Source: Coix lacryma-jobi var. lacryma-jobi (Eukaryota; Streptophyta; Magnoliopsida; Poales; Poaceae). From it: 64,000 nucleotides of DNA. Every line of letters begins with the position of its first letter. Position 1 is the stretch's first letter. The position numbers were made by a program, and so were the translations under genes. The stretch covers positions 42,837,828-42,901,827 of the forward strand of contig CM019823.1 in the NCBI GenBank assembly GCA_009763385.1. The letters are read 5' to 3'. A model generated the notes under the pieces. That model did no database searches. It was given only the letters and a program-made list of their open reading frames with translations, and was not told the origin of the DNA. Below, piece after piece: positions 1 to 11,454 of the stretch.

Positions 1-46
1 TTTGGGAAGCGACAATGACTCTTTTTTTTTTTTAGGACAGAGGGGG
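1..46. mobile_element. Edge of a Stowaway-like MITE (cut by window start)
   Basis: The segment ends in GGACAGAGGGGG followed by TA. Read on the other strand it resembles the Stowaway terminal sequence CTCCCTCCGTCC with its TA target site. Only one end lies inside the window, so the call is tentative. Confidence 0.35.
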
Positions 47-1389
47 TATGTTACAATCATTTCTCCGAGTGGCGAGTTGCCATGGAGTGAAACAACGACG
101 GCACATAGACATACGGCGTCGGCTCCTAACGGCGGTGCTAAACTGGGCGTACTAAAAGAGCAAACTAATTATGCGACTGAGAAGAGGACGAGTTACTTGA
201 GGAACGACTTGGCGGCCAACAGCGCAAGGGCCCTGAACCCTGCCTGCACCAAGTCGTTGCCCTCGTCCTTTAAGTTAGACAGAACGGTGCTCATGAGGCT
301 CACGATGCGGCCAGAATGTTCATCAACAACCATCGTAAGCATTGCTTGTCCATTTGTTATTCCTTGTGGTCCGGCCATAGAGTACCAGTACGTGCATGCA
401 ATTTTAAAGTGTTGCTGCTAATCTTGTTACTGGAAAATTAATACATTGAATTACAAATACATGTACTCTGAAATAAACACATACATTCTAAGTTGGATCG
501 ATGAAAACCATGAAAGCCTGGGAGAGAATTGCCATATACTTGGTAGTTAGCTGGAAACCCAAATGGGTGGAAGTTGTGGAAATTAGGTGACAGAGATTGG
601 GTGGAATGGGTAGGATGTGCTTGGGGAAATGTTGAGGGAATTTCAGTTGGAGGGGAGTCTTGTCTACTACTCCCATAATGCTAGCTTGAGAAGCCTTGGT
701 TCAAAAGGTGTATGAAACCTCTATTGGCAGGATCCATCTCATGTAGAAAAGTTTGGTGGTGTGGTGATATGTCCTCTGAGTTTGTCTTTGTTTTGTAGAC
801 GAAGCAGTGACAACAATGGTTACAAACCATACATGAAGGAGGAGTAGCAGCAACAGGAAAATGTAGACAAAAAAGTGGTTGCTACAGAAAGGAGCAGTGG
901 GGCTAGAATACAACGACTGGAGTTAACAAACCGTTTTTTAATATTCCAATGCATGTGACCAGAAACACTGTACAAACATTGTTTTTTATTCCTTTACTAG
1001 TAGAAGTAGTCTTACTACCCAACATTTGTTATTATTTGTCTCCACAATGTTTCTTTCCGGCCAGTAAGGTTGTATTACATACTTCTTACCCCATTGCTAC
1101 CTCCCATTGCGTGTGTCCTAAAGCGGCTCCAAATATTGTTTTTTTTATCTAGAAATGGATGGGCTCAATCTATAACCCCTATAAAGCAAAGCCCCATGCA
1201 CTAGCCTATTTCTCTAACCTATCATTCCTCCACATCATCTCTGGTGTTGTCATCCTAGGTGTCATGACATCATGCACACTCACGCATACAATTAAGTACC
1301 CACCGTTGCCCACTCATGCATGCACTTAAAATAGAAAAAATTCATAGCACCTAAACCAAGTATCGTAGTTAAAATCCAATTGCACCATG
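47..1389. other. No gene assigned; weak coding-like segments on the minus strand
   Basis: Two short minus-strand stretches look mildly protein-like. One at about 378-193 is Leu/Ala rich and ends in LLAAKSFLK. One at about 680-480 is rich in Pro, Phe, Asn and His (for example GFHGFHRSN). They could be exon remnants of a transposon-associated or host gene, but I recognise no family and see no convincing start or splice structure. The rest is AT-rich with nothing clear. Confidence 0.2.
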
Positions 1390-1526
1390 GTGTTCCTCAC
1401 AATAAACTCTTCAAAACAAGACCCCACATGGATATATTTTGGTCTATCCGTGAGAAACAATGACTCTCGTGTGCCTCCTAGGCCCAAACCAATGTTCTTG
1501 AACAAAAACGTGGCAAAACTGTATAT

Positions 1527-2311
1527 CGCAAACCTCTTAACCTTGTCGTATTCAAATGCCATTGGTTTGATCCTCAAGAAACGAGACGAAGTCCTTCCCT
1601 TGGCCTAGTAGAAATTCGACAGGATTCTGTCTATGGCGGAAAGGATGTCTATATTGTGGCTCAACAGGCCACACAAGTTTATTATCTCCTCTACTCGTGC
1701 CAAAGGGCCCTCTTCTTTAGGGTTGGGATATTGTGCACAAGGTATCACCGCACGGTAAAGCACCTTCCCCAAACGCTGAAGACTACAACTTCAGCACAAC
1801 CACATATGATGGAGTGTTCTATCAAGAAGAGGGCCTACAAGGGACTTTTGAGATTGACTTAACCGAAGCTATGAAAATGGAAGTAGACAATGAAATGGAT
1901 GTTGATGTGGACGAGGGGGATGAGGTGGATAATGCGAAGGACTTGGAGTTACTTGAAGGATTACATATTGGCAATGACAATGATGACATTGTTGCTCCTT
2001 TGGAAAGTGTCAGTGACGGATCCAGAATCCGAAATTCTCCTTATATTTTTGGCCCCCAAGAGGTTTTTGGTAGATTTTAAGGTGATTTGGACTGAATTTT
2101 CTATTATTTTTCTAGCCCACAGAAAATTTTAGACTAATTTAAAGAAAAATTATACTACTCTTAACTAAAATCCTATGCATATTTTTGGGCCATGGGGGGC
2201 TGCAGCCCCCCAGCCCCCCCCTTGGATCCGTCCATGGAAAGTGTTGAACATTTTGACATGGCAATGATACCTAGTTCTGCAAATTTTGACTTGTCTAGGC
2301 TTAGATTGTAA
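1527..2311 (+). pseudogene. CACTA transposon protein, C-terminal part (DUF4216-like), broken
   Basis: The frame opening near 1527 contains the recognisable stretches VVFKCHWFDP, LGLVEIRQDSVYGGKDVY and IVAQQATQVYY, typical of the DUF4216-type region of grass CACTA proteins. Frameshifts occur around 1690-1733, after which another frame carries KVSPHGK, FEIDLTEAM and an acidic tail (MDVDVDEGDEVD). A 226-bp MITE interrupts the acidic tail at 2011, and the original frame then continues to a TAA at 2309-2311. It is a dead transposon gene. The exact role of this domain in transposition is not established. Confidence 0.75.
2011..2236. mobile_element. hAT-like MITE inside the CACTA coding region
   Basis: The 226-bp insert begins CAGTGACGGATCCAG and ends TTGGATCCGTCCATG, which are imperfect inverted repeats. 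It is flanked by the direct repeat GAAAGTGT (2003-2010 and 2237-2244), the 8-bp duplication expected for hAT elements. The match extends to 10 bp if TG is included. A C-rich run lies just inside the right end. It has no coding capacity. Confidence 0.7.
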
Positions 2312-2649
2312 TTAAATGCCTTAGTATTACTATAAGCACTATTTTTTCTTCTCCTTTGTGCAGAATCAATCGGCGGATTCGAATGATGTGCCTCCGTCGG
2401 GATGGTCGGGGTGGGAACCTTGGCGGTGACCCTGTTGTTCTTCTTGTATTAGTTGTGCCCTCGGGAGATGAACTTGAGCACTTTGAGATGGACATGTGTT
2501 GTTGGATTTGAGATGTTTAGATGGATTATAATGTGAGACATGTGATGTTGATGACATATTTGTGAAATATGTGATATTTGTGATATATGTGATGTGTTAT
2601 ATTTGTGAGCATGTTAATAATGCATTAAAAAAATAAAAAAATATTTTCT

Positions 2650-3140
2650 GTACCCTTTGCCGAGAGCTCCCCTGGTGGGCTCTCGACAAAGGCCCCCTCT
2701 TTGTCGAGATCTCCCTAGGAGGGCTATCGCCAAAGAGTAATCTTTGTCGACGGTCATCGCTCGGCAAAGGTATTTTTTCTTTTTTTTCAAAAATCACCTT
2801 GGGCCCCTCTTTGCCGAGAGCCCTTCCAAGGAGCTCTCGACAAAGAGTAATCTTTGCCGACGGCCGCTCTCGGCAAATTTTTTTATTCTTTTTTTTTTGA
2901 AAATAGCTTTGCCGACGGTAGCTCTCGGCAAATGATGTGTCAGAGACGACCGTTACCGGCCGTTTTGCTGTTACGGGCGCAACCGTTTACCAAAAGTTGC
3001 ATTTTGTCGAGAGCCTCTCTGTTGCGCTCGACAAACCTTTTGCCGAGAGGAGCTCTCGGCAAAGAATTCTTTGCCGGTAGGTCATTCGCCAACGGCTCTT
3101 TGCCGAGAGCTGCTCTCGGCAAACGCTTTGCCGAGCGTGT
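2650..3140. repeat. CACTA subterminal repeat cluster (TTTGCCGAGAGC motifs)
   Basis: About ten direct and inverted copies of TTTGCCGAGAG or TTTGTCGAGA and their complements occur here, often as small palindromes such as CCGAGAGCTGCTCTCGGC. In CACTA elements such repeats bind the element's own DNA-binding protein. Several are decayed by C-to-T changes. Confidence 0.75.
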
Positions 3141-3172
3141 CTTGGCCTTCAAAGAGGAGGAATCCGGTAGTG

Positions 3173-5574
3173 AAACTGAATTTGTGTGGTCTTGTACCTA
3201 CAAACATAGATATGAAAGAATACGAGGAACTAATGTAGGTTGGTAAAATGGTTTGAGGTGGAGCAAGAAATAGAATGTTGATTACTCAGGCGGCGTCCTA
3301 ACTATGGTTCAAACAACCTGATTCATTTTAGAAGTTTATGTTGTTGAGCTGTTTATTGAAGTTCATAAATCTTAAAAATGCTTGCACCATCCGTAGCCTG
3401 CATATGAACAGGAAAGGAACAACTATAATGGGTAGGTAGTGTAGCTAAGCAGACACAAAAAGAAACATGCGAGTCAACTGTAAGCAATATGAAAGAGATG
3501 CAACGAAATGAAAATAGACTATCTTTTTTTCATGTAAGCAATAGGGACATGATGGGTTTAGTAACACAATATCAGGGGTAGCATTTTTATAAATTTTAAA
3601 AACCTGACAAAGGTTAACTAATCAGTACGGTAGAAGAAGAGCATGCCCTATAAATAGAAATAAAAAAGGACACATTCAAGTCTGTATGAACAAATGAGCC
3701 ATGCACTGTGGTAGTAACAAAGATGCTTAAACACAGGTGTGTAACTGATACTAACTGACATAGACTGGAAAAGAAAAATAGGGAGAGGAGATGAAAGATG
3801 ACATAACCACAACCAGTAATCATTAGGCAGAGAGCCGTGATTTGATGAAGAAGCGTGATGGGCACAACCAGTGTAGATGTCGAGTTTAATCAAATATGTA
3901 ATAAGCACGCCGCATCATGAGAAGTATTTGTCTAAAAATAGGACGCTCCTAACTCCACTGGATCATTTGTATGGTTCATCTAACTCAACCTTTTTGCTGT
4001 GCTGCAAGCAAAAAAATCAAGTTGCCTGCTGCTTGGTACGAGCAAGAAGTGACCTTGCTGATCAAATGCCAGATAAATCAGAATATATCTCATATGAGGT
4101 ACAGCTGCCACAAATTTAAGAATTAAATTTAGACATTTCATGTAATTTTGAAAGCAGAATACATTTATCCTCTAACAGAGAATATGTAAGGTTGAGATCT
4201 GACAGAATATGAAAGGCAATGATGAGGACACCTACGGTAGACAATATTTTTGCTTATAAGAATCCAAAGAGCAATAGAGCACATGGAACTAAGAAGCAAC
4301 ACTCAGAGCCAACTTACCATATTGCTCATGGACCCTCAGTCCGAACAGGCTTATCCACACCTAGCATCACTGGGATAGCCCTTGACATAGGGTGCTCATT
4401 GTCCTTGATATCCTACTGAGGTGTTTATGGGACCACAAACATCCGATGAGCAGGGAAGGTAGTACTACCCCATTATGGTAGTTAAACAACTAACATTGGC
4501 CAAGTGGTTAACAGGTACTGGAATTTTGATTAATTATTTTTCATTGAAAACTCTGAAACTTATTGAAAGTATAAAATGCTTGAAGTTGTCCAAGAGGTTT
4601 CACTTTTCCTTAACTACAAAAACTATATCCTAGATTGCAACTTTGTTAGAGCGGAAAATGTTAAGCAAAATAAGACACATATATACTGTATAGGTGAACC
4701 ACAAGGGCATTGGTAAACATAGGATTCTTAAAATAAAAAGATGGAACAACTATGCATTAGCAGAAATTAAGAGAGACAGTCTGAACAACTAATCTATTAC
4801 CAGCTTCCATGATGAGATAAGCAAACAACAATTAGTCACATTACAATAACATCTAATCATGTTACTGGGCACTGTTTATGAGGGAATAAAATTTAACAGG
4901 CAATATACAGGTGCAGCTACTGTACTGTTGTTCTTTCAGTTATTTTTCTAGGATGTCATGCATGCTATGTAAGCTTAGATCTACGGTTTTTTATTTTATA
5001 TTCACTTCCATTATTCTGTTTATATTCAACTAAACTTTTGAAGAGATAAAACAACAAAACAGCGGTGCAGATGCAACTACTCATCACAAATCAAGGGGAG
5101 AGGCAAACGCAGGACCATATTGCCGAGAGCTCACCAAATACCAGATCGTCGGCCCCCACCGCTGGCAGGATTGTCCATAGCCACGACAAAGAGGACCAAA
5201 GCCAGGGTCACTACTATGCGTGGCCAGTGAGGTCCTCATGAATCACTGGCACGTCCACACCATGGATCCATCGGAAGCTGATCCTCCCTGGGCGTACAAG
5301 TTCTCGAGGAGACGCAGAATAAAGTTAGATAAAAATCTGAGAAGGAAGTAAAATGGAATAATAATCTATTTTTGGTGGAACATCTGAAAGGAGAGAAATA
5401 GGAGAATCTTCCAACAATAAGCTCTAAATGCAAGGCAGGTTGCAATTTTATGTAAAGATGATATCCTCCAATACCGTAGAGCGATTGTGCCAAGGTAAGA
5501 TATAATGCAGCAACAATAGTAGAAATTTTTATTCTTCTATTTTCAGAGTTGTTTTTTCTTGGTTTATATATAGT
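3173..5574. other. No gene recognised
   Basis: AT-rich DNA with short spurious reading frames only. A GC-richer patch at 5100-5330 has no protein family that I recognise. No terminal repeats or transposon domains were seen. Confidence 0.4.
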
Positions 5575-5712
5575 TGTGTTGCTTTTTTTTTCTCCTCGGC
5601 TGGGTAAGCTTGGCTCCCTAAAGTCGTGTCTGTAACTTTCAGTTGTGTTTTTTCTTTTCTACCATCTAATAAAATCTGCGGCAAAGCTTTTGTTGTTCTT
5701 TAAAAAAAAACA
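5575..5712 (+). mobile_element. LINE 3' tail (truncated)
   Basis: A TTTTTTTCTCCTCGGCTGG segment is followed by CTAATAAAATCTGCGGCAAA, CTTTTG..GTTCTTT and an A9 run. This layout is typical of the 3' end of grass L1-type LINEs. There is no coding sequence; it is probably a severely 5'-truncated copy. Confidence 0.5.
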
Positions 5713-5993
5713 ATCTTGGCATGCACTTAGTTTCAATCAATCCTGTTTACCTTTCCAAAGCAATAAACAGAGGAAGGTAGAAGAATTTTTGCATGCTTAT
5801 CAGAAACTGCCTACAATTCCCTGAAAATATTCAGCTTTTCCATAGGGTGGAAGATATCTGTAAATTAAATGCTCCAGTAATTAGAGCTTACACATTTGTA
5901 AAACCATACACCTTGGAGTTGCTGCAGGTACCCTTTGCAGTTGAAATGTACGTAGGTTAGCAGAACAATAGGTGTTGACCACACCTCACGGGG

Positions 5994-6425
5994 TGTGGGG
6001 ATATAGACCCCAGGTACCACACGATGGTACATGGGCCACGCCATTGAGGGGTCGTCCGGCCCACATGATGAAGATGTGTGGCGCACGACATGCACCGCAT
6101 GACAGTTGTAATCTAGATATAGTACCAACTCTAATACTTACCATGTAACCCGGTCCCTTCGGAATATATAAGGAGGGGCAGGGGTCCTCCGAGAGGACAA
6201 CGGATCACAAGACAGGTCACAGGTCATAAGCCAGATCCAATCAATACAACTCGACGCAGGATGTAGGGTATTACGCTAAACCTAGCGGCCCGAACCTGGG
6301 TAAATCTATGTGTTCATCTAGTTTGCCTTGCGTCAACGTCTGGGTCGTCGTCTTGCGCACCTTCCCCTCTAACCTACCACCTTGGGCATACCCCTAGGTA
6401 GACTATCGACGATATTTCGTCGACA
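5994..6425 (+). repeat. 5' LTR of the non-autonomous LTR element
   Basis: It begins TG and ends CA. A GAATATATAAGGAGG segment near 6162-6176 is a good TATA-type promoter for element transcription. The length is 432 bp. Confidence 0.88.
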
Positions 6426-6848
6426 GTGGCGCCCACCGTGGGGTGTGTGCGTAGAGACTCCATGGCGAGCCAGATGGTCATCTTCCCCGCTTCCACGACT
6501 CTTCCGAGGCATGGAGACGGTGCATGCCGAACGGATCTGCTTCCACCACTTCAGCGTCGACGAGACCAACCTCGACATCTCTTCGAGGTCATCTTCCCCG
6601 GCGATCCGACCACGCTTCCCCGCTATTGGGGACGGCATGTCGACAACACCGATCTGATCGAATCCATCGATCGGGTCACGACAAGCGTCGCCGACACTCT
6701 CGCTCTCGTAGATCTGATCAGAGATCGATCTCCTGAGCATGACATCGCCCGTACCTCTCGCTCCGACCTCCAACCGCGTCATAATGATGATCGCCGCCGT
6801 AGTAATCGGCGCTATGACGACCACGACCGATGCTATGACGACTGGTAG
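6426..6848 (+). pseudogene. Gag-like leader frame of the non-autonomous LTR element
   Basis: A 140-codon frame opens directly at the primer-binding site (MAPTVGCVRRD...) and is rich in Arg and Asp (NDDRRRSNRRYDDHDR). Several grass gypsy-like elements read through this position with GAP/VAP-type starts. No Gag core, zinc knuckle or enzyme motif is visible, so it may be a Gag remnant or non-coding. Confidence 0.35.
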
Positions 6849-7815
6849 GAAAGATCGAGGGCTAGGCAACTTCATCATCATCGACAAGAAGACATCGTTG
6901 GCTCGGTTGATCATCAGCCACACGGTAGATCCATCTACGACGAGGATTCCGAGAAGCTGCTCGACGACCCGTGCCCTATGCTCGCTCTGATCATCTACGA
7001 GCCACAAGCGAGCCATCACGTCATCGTCGAGCCAAAGACTAGCCAACGAGCCATCGATGAGGCATCGACGAGCCATCGACGAGCCAACAAGCCACAAGCG
7101 AGCCATCACGTCGTCGTCATCGTCTCACCGACATCCTCGTCGACCGCTCGTTGTTGACTCATCGCCGTCCTCGACGCCTCTCGTCGACTATTCCGTTTGG
7201 ACAACAATCAAGCTAAGTATTATCTTTTACATCAATCAAATATTCCTTCGATCGTCATATATCTCTAGATATCATCATGTGCCACCAAATTTTATCATAT
7301 GCCTCCAGGTCACATTATTCTTCATAATGGCTCTTCATTATTTTTCACCATATACCATCCTGAGGATGACGTATGCGACTTCCCGAGCAGCCACGTTTAC
7401 ACTCGTGCTTTCCAGAGACGGCCCTGTCTCCGGCTCCTCCCTACACGTGAATGCAGCTCCGCGCACTGCGTTACGGATGGTCGGCAGCGGCTCCTCGGTG
7501 ACGCTGGTGCTCTTACGCGTGCCTGGGCTCCGCGCCTCATGCTCCGGAGTTGCCGGCTAGCCGGGGCTGGCGACTCAGTTACAAACAAACTGCTCGGAGA
7601 ATTTTATTTAATGCTGAGCGTTCATATACCAGCTGACTGGCCGCTGAGCGGCATATGCTGTTTCTTTACTGCTGTTATTTTCTCCATATTTTATTTATAC
7701 GTCATGTACTACCGTTCTCCGTATTTATTTTTCAGGGTCGAAGTTTAGTCAACGAGCTTATCCTTTACGCTTGGGGACTGGACCAGTCACGAAGAACAAG
7801 AAGATCATCGCTTGG

Positions 7816-8365
7816 GACCAGCTGGTCGCTTCACTCGGTGCTCACCACCTGGCGCTCGGACTTCGTCGCCGACCAGCTGGCCATACTCTTCGACGCTCAT
7901 CGACGGCTACAGCGAGAGCTCACCAGCTGAGCTGGGGACTCCTCGGTGCTCGAGTTCGTTGACCACCTGGTCGCTTCGCTCGGTGCTCACCACCTGGCGC
8001 TTGGACTTCGTCGCCGACCAGCTGGCCATACCCTTCGACGCTCATCGACGGCTACAGCAAGAGCTCACCAGCTGAGCTGGGGACTCCTCGGTGCTCGGGG
8101 TCGTCGACCACCTGGTCGCTTCACTCGGTGCTCACCACCTGGCATTCGGACTTCGTCGTCGACCAGATGGACGTTTCGCTCGACGCTCACCGCCTGGCGC
8201 TCGAATTCTTCACGCCGACATCGTTAGCGGCGCTGGTCGGATCGCTCGGTGTTCATCGCCGACCAGCTGGTCGGACTCCTCGACGTTCATCGACGGCTAC
8301 ACCGAGGGCTCACCAGCTAACCTGGGGACTGCTCGGTGCTCGGATCCGTCGTTTGGCAACCTACT
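7816..8365 (+). repeat. 145-bp tandem array inside the LTR element
   Basis: Units start at GACCAGCTGGTCGCTTC (7816) and GACCACCTGGTCGCTTC (7961 and 8106), an exact 145-bp spacing. A fourth, partly decayed unit follows from about 8251. Each carries CTCACCAGCTGAGCTGGGGACT or a close variant. Confidence 0.85.
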
Positions 8366-8561
8366 CGAACGACATACTGCTTTCAGCATAGTAGATTTCT
8401 TTTTTTATAAGCCTGCTACAAGATTTATTCTTCATCTTCTAGCAGCCTTGGGGACTACCGTGTATACATGGCGCTCGACCGCGCATGTATATAAGTCTGA
8501 TTATTCTCAAGACCCTGGCACCACGTGACCGAGTCACCTGCTGTCAGGCTCGGGGACTAGC

Positions 8562-9011
8562 TGTGGGGATATAGACCCCAGGGTACCACACGATGGTACA
8601 TGGGCCACGCCATTGAGGGGTCATCCGGCCCACATGATGAAAATGTGCGGCGCACGGCATGCACCGCACGATAGTTGTAATCTAGATATAGTACCAACTC
8701 TAATACTTTCCATGTAACCCGGTCCCTTCGGAATATATAAGGAGGGACAGGGGTCCTCCGAGAGGACAGCGGATCACAAGACAGGTCACGGCAGGTCCTA
8801 GGTCACAGGTCATAAGCTAGATCCAATCAATACAACTCGACGCAGGATGTAGGGTATTACGCTAAACCTAGCGGCCCGAACCTGGGTAAATCTCTGTGTT
8901 CATCTAGTTTGCCTTGCTTCAACGTCTGGGTCGTCGTCTTGCGCACCTTCCCCTCTAACCTACCACCTTGGGCATACCCCTAGGTGGACTATCGGCGATA
9001 TTTCGTCGACA
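8562..9011 (+). repeat. 3' LTR of the non-autonomous LTR element
   Basis: The length is 450 bp. Relative to the 5' LTR it carries an extra GCAGGTCCTAGGTCAC-type 17-bp segment, a local duplication near 8788-8805, plus scattered substitutions. A purine-rich GGCTCGGGGACTAGC precedes it and may be the polypurine tract. Confidence 0.88.
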
Positions 9012-9157
9012 CGGGGGCATTCCATCGAGCACATGGTGTGCAACTCGTGTGGAGTCATTGACATTTAGCTGCAGTACAAAATGACTTGCGCGTGTGTCGT
9101 GTCAACACAGGACAAAGTAATTACACAGATCGGTCAAAAAACACCAAATCTGAATAA

Positions 9158-9273
9158 GGACTGTTTGGAACGCAGGAATTTCACAGGAATCACGCAGGAA
9201 TTTCACAGGAATCAGTTCAATTTCGCAGGAAAAACGCAGGAACAGGAAAATTTTCCTTTGTTCCAAACAGGCC
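9158..9273. mobile_element. Tourist/Harbinger-like MITE, 116 bp
   Basis: Terminal inverted repeats GGACTGTTTGGAAC and GTTCCAAACAGGCC surround a core repeating CAGGAATTTCACAGGAAT. The flanks are TAA on the left and TGA on the right, a possible decayed 3-bp target duplication. Confidence 0.6.
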
Positions 9274-9446
9274 TGAAACAACAGCATATGCCTCCAAGGA
9301 AATGCGTAGCAGCTGGAAACAACAGGATCTCCATATCCATCTGTATCTTCTATGTGGCTTCCGTGCGGGGGGAGAGTGCCTAAAGAGGAGGAGGGGATGA
9401 CCAGGCGCGGCGCCACCGTCGAGCTCTGAGTGCATAGCCGTCTGTC

Positions 9447-9582
9447 GGGATATTTACATATTTACCATTATAATGGATGGTACTTATCCGATTCTCATTC
9501 TTAAAATGACTCTTACATATATACCAGCGTAAAGAAGTTTCAACATTTATTTTACCATATTTGCTTACGTGGCATGCCACCT
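9447..9582 (+). repeat. Left TIR of the Mutator-like element
   Basis: It pairs with 10618-10760 on the opposite strand. The shared blocks include ATCCGATTCTCAT, TTACATATATACCAGC and ACGTGGCATGCCA. Confidence 0.65.
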
Positions 9583-9899
9583 TAGCATGACACGCCGGCA
9601 CGTAGTCAACATATGGGTGGAAATGACTCACCTGCCCTTGTGTTCTTCATTGAAGAAGAAGATGGACATGGTGGCCACCGCCGGGGTACGGTCTCCGGTT
9701 CACAGCCGATAGTGAGGGCGAGCTCGGCCACTCGATGGGCACATGCTGCTGCTGCCTAGGACGTGCTTGCCGCTGCGGCGCTGCCCCAGACGCAGCACGC
9801 GAGCTACTACCAGGCCGTCGTGATTGAGCTGTACGTGCACGCGAGGCCATGGTAGGGGCGAGCTTGGTCTTGGCGTCCATGGCGTGCACGCGAGGCCAT

Positions 9900-10375
9900 G
9901 GCAGAGGCGAGCTTGGTCCTCGCTGGCACGCGCACGGGAGCAGCTCGGCCGCGGCCTCGCCGGCACACGCGCGGGCAGCTCCGCAGCGGCCTCGCGGGCA
10001 CGCATGCGGGAGCAGCTCGGCCGCGTCCTCATCGGCACGTGCGCGGGCAGCTCTGCGGCAGCCTCGCAGGCATGTGCGCGGGAGCAGCTCGCCCGCAGCC
10101 TCGCGGGCACGAGCCCGGGAGTAGCTCCGCCGCGGCCGGCAGGCGCGCGGGTAGCTTCGCTTTCGCGGCGGCCTTGCGAGCAGGCGTGCGGGAGCAGCTC
10201 AGCGGCTCAGCCGCGTCCTCGTCGGCACGTGCGCGGGCAGCTTTGCGCATGCGCGGGAGCAGCTCGCCCGCGGCCTCGCGGGCACGCGCGCGGGCAGCTT
10301 CGCGGCGGCCTCGCGGGCAGGCGCGTGTGGGAGCAGCTGGCCGGAGGCCTCGCTGGTAGGTGCGCGAGCGCAGAC
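9900..10375. repeat. GC-rich degenerate minisatellite within the Mutator-like element
   Basis: Repeated GCGCGGGCAGCTC / GCGGCCTCGCGGGCACG phrases recur at irregular spacing of about 35-50 bp. Every frame stays open because of the composition. The long Ala/Arg/Ser-rich frames here are therefore not evidence of a gene. Confidence 0.6.
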
Positions 10376-10617
10376 GCGAGCAACACCGTCGTGGCCTCGC
10401 CGGTGCGGGTGCGTGGACAACAGCAATGCTCCAAGCGGTTGTCATCTGTTCCTCTCCATCAGCTCCCCTGCTTCACGTGCTAGAGATAGAAGACGAAGAT
10501 GACAAGTGAGGCCCACATGGCGGTGAGAGAAGCAGCAGAACCCAGTTGTGTCGGAGAGGGCAAGATAGGGTCAACCTCGTCTTTTCACAACGCGCAGCCA
10601 CACTGGCACCTTGATCT

Positions 10618-10760
10618 GGCATGCCACGTATGCAAACATGCTCGTTTTTGGTAAACTTATAAGAATTTATCTCTCACAGCTGGTATATATGTAAGTGCCA
10701 TTTTAAAGATGAGAATCGGATAAGTGGCATCCGTTATAATGGTAAAAATGTAAATTCCCC
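10618..10760 (-). repeat. Right TIR of the Mutator-like element
   Basis: Inverted partner of 9447-9582. It ends in AAATTCCCC at 10760. Confidence 0.65.
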
Positions 10761-10989
10761 AGCAGCAGCACGTAACGGCTGGCCTCGTAGCGAACGGCTC
10801 CTGCGGCAGCCAGAGTGGAGCGCACGAAGCATCTCCGAGTGACCGGCAGCGGGGGCCAAACTTCTGTGCGTGATACCGTGGCTGTTCCTTGCGGGCACCG
10901 TGTGCGAGGACAGCATGCTGCTGGCCAGTCGCAGGTTGCGACGCGGCTAATGGTCCTGCCCGGGAGGGCCGCCAGGGCCTATCTCGTGT

Positions 10990-11454
10990 GGTTGGTCCTA
11001 GTTGGCGGCTGGGGGCACTGCTTGCAGGAGGATCAGGGTAGGGTGCGGAGACACCAGGCCGAGGCGGACGACGGCATGAGACATCGGATCGAGCGCGAGA
11101 GGGAAGGAGAGAGAGAGGGAGAGGGAGGGGCGGCGGAGGAGACGACGGCGCGAGGGGGAGAGGCGGAGGACGTGCAGCGGAGGTGGAGGATGGAGGGATC
11201 GATGACGTTGAGCGATGATAATCGAGATAGGGATGAGGCGACAGTCGCGAGGTGGATGACTGATTATTTCTGAGCGAATGTTCGTGACCAGGCCATGCGT
11301 CCGGGCGTCGACGGGCGACAGCACGCGTGCCTTCGTAAATAAGGTGTGCGCCTGTGCAGTGGTGTTGGAACAGTAAAACAATATTTAATGGGGACCGTCG
11401 GATGGTTAGATCGGAGGGCCAATGCGGCGACTTGACACTGTATGATTATGTGGC
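10990..11454. repeat. 463-bp tandem duplication, copy 1
   Basis: The block starting with GGGGGCACTGCTTGCAGGAG at 11011 recurs at 11474. Copy 1 keeps GGTGTTGGAACAGTAAAAC uninterrupted near 11358, the site at which copy 2 is split by an insertion. The purine-rich frame ending in ARWMTDYF is open in both copies, but no protein family is recognised. Confidence 0.8.

Larger units (their letters stand above)
1390..3172 (+). mobile_element. CACTA (En/Spm-type) transposon relic, 3' half
   Basis: Three signs agree. First, a degraded plus-strand coding region matches the C-terminal part of the second protein of grass CACTA elements. Second, a GC-rich subterminal zone is packed with TTTGCCGAGAG / CTCTCGGCAAA inverted motifs. 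Third, the element ends in AATCCGGTAGTG at 3161-3172, the reverse complement of a CACTACCGGATT terminus. No left terminus was found, so the element is truncated or begins outside the recognisable region. The 3-bp target duplication cannot be checked without the left end. Confidence 0.75.
5994..9011 (+). mobile_element. Non-autonomous LTR retrotransposon, complete (TSD CGGGG)
   Basis: Two LTRs starting TGTGGGGATATAG and ending TTTCGTCGACA flank about 2.1 kb. The 5-bp duplication CGGGG is present at 5989-5993 and 9012-9016. A GTGGCGCCCACCGTGGGG segment right after the left LTR is a plausible primer-binding site. There is no protease, integrase or reverse transcriptase, so the element must rely on proteins supplied in trans. 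The interior holds a short Gag-like frame and a 145-bp tandem array. The LTRs differ at roughly 14 positions plus a 17-bp indel, so the insertion is not recent. Confidence 0.9.
9447..10760. mobile_element. Mutator-like element with long TIRs and GC-rich cargo (possible Pack-MULE)
   Basis: The left end (from GGGATATTTACATATTTACC) and the reverse complement of the right end (from GGGGAATTTACATTTTTACC) match over about 80 bp nearly continuously. They share further blocks, including TACGTGGCATGCCA, to about 140 bp. The AT-rich arms enclose roughly 1 kb of very GC-rich DNA. Long arms with foreign GC-rich cargo are characteristic of Mutator-like and Pack-MULE elements. No clean 9-bp target duplication was found and no transposase is present. 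Confidence 0.6.

Noticed and set aside
6369..7109. A 246-codon minus-strand frame
   Set aside because: It is antisense to the leader of a plus-strand LTR element and has repetitive ARLWLVG-type composition without homology.
7816..8365. Regular 145-bp repeats considered as a CRISPR-like array
   Set aside because: Units are contiguous with no spacers and lie inside a plant LTR element.
9824..10483. Several long Ala/Arg/Ser-rich frames on both strands
   Set aside because: Open frames in every phase come from GC-rich repeats; no domain, start context or codon pattern supports a protein.
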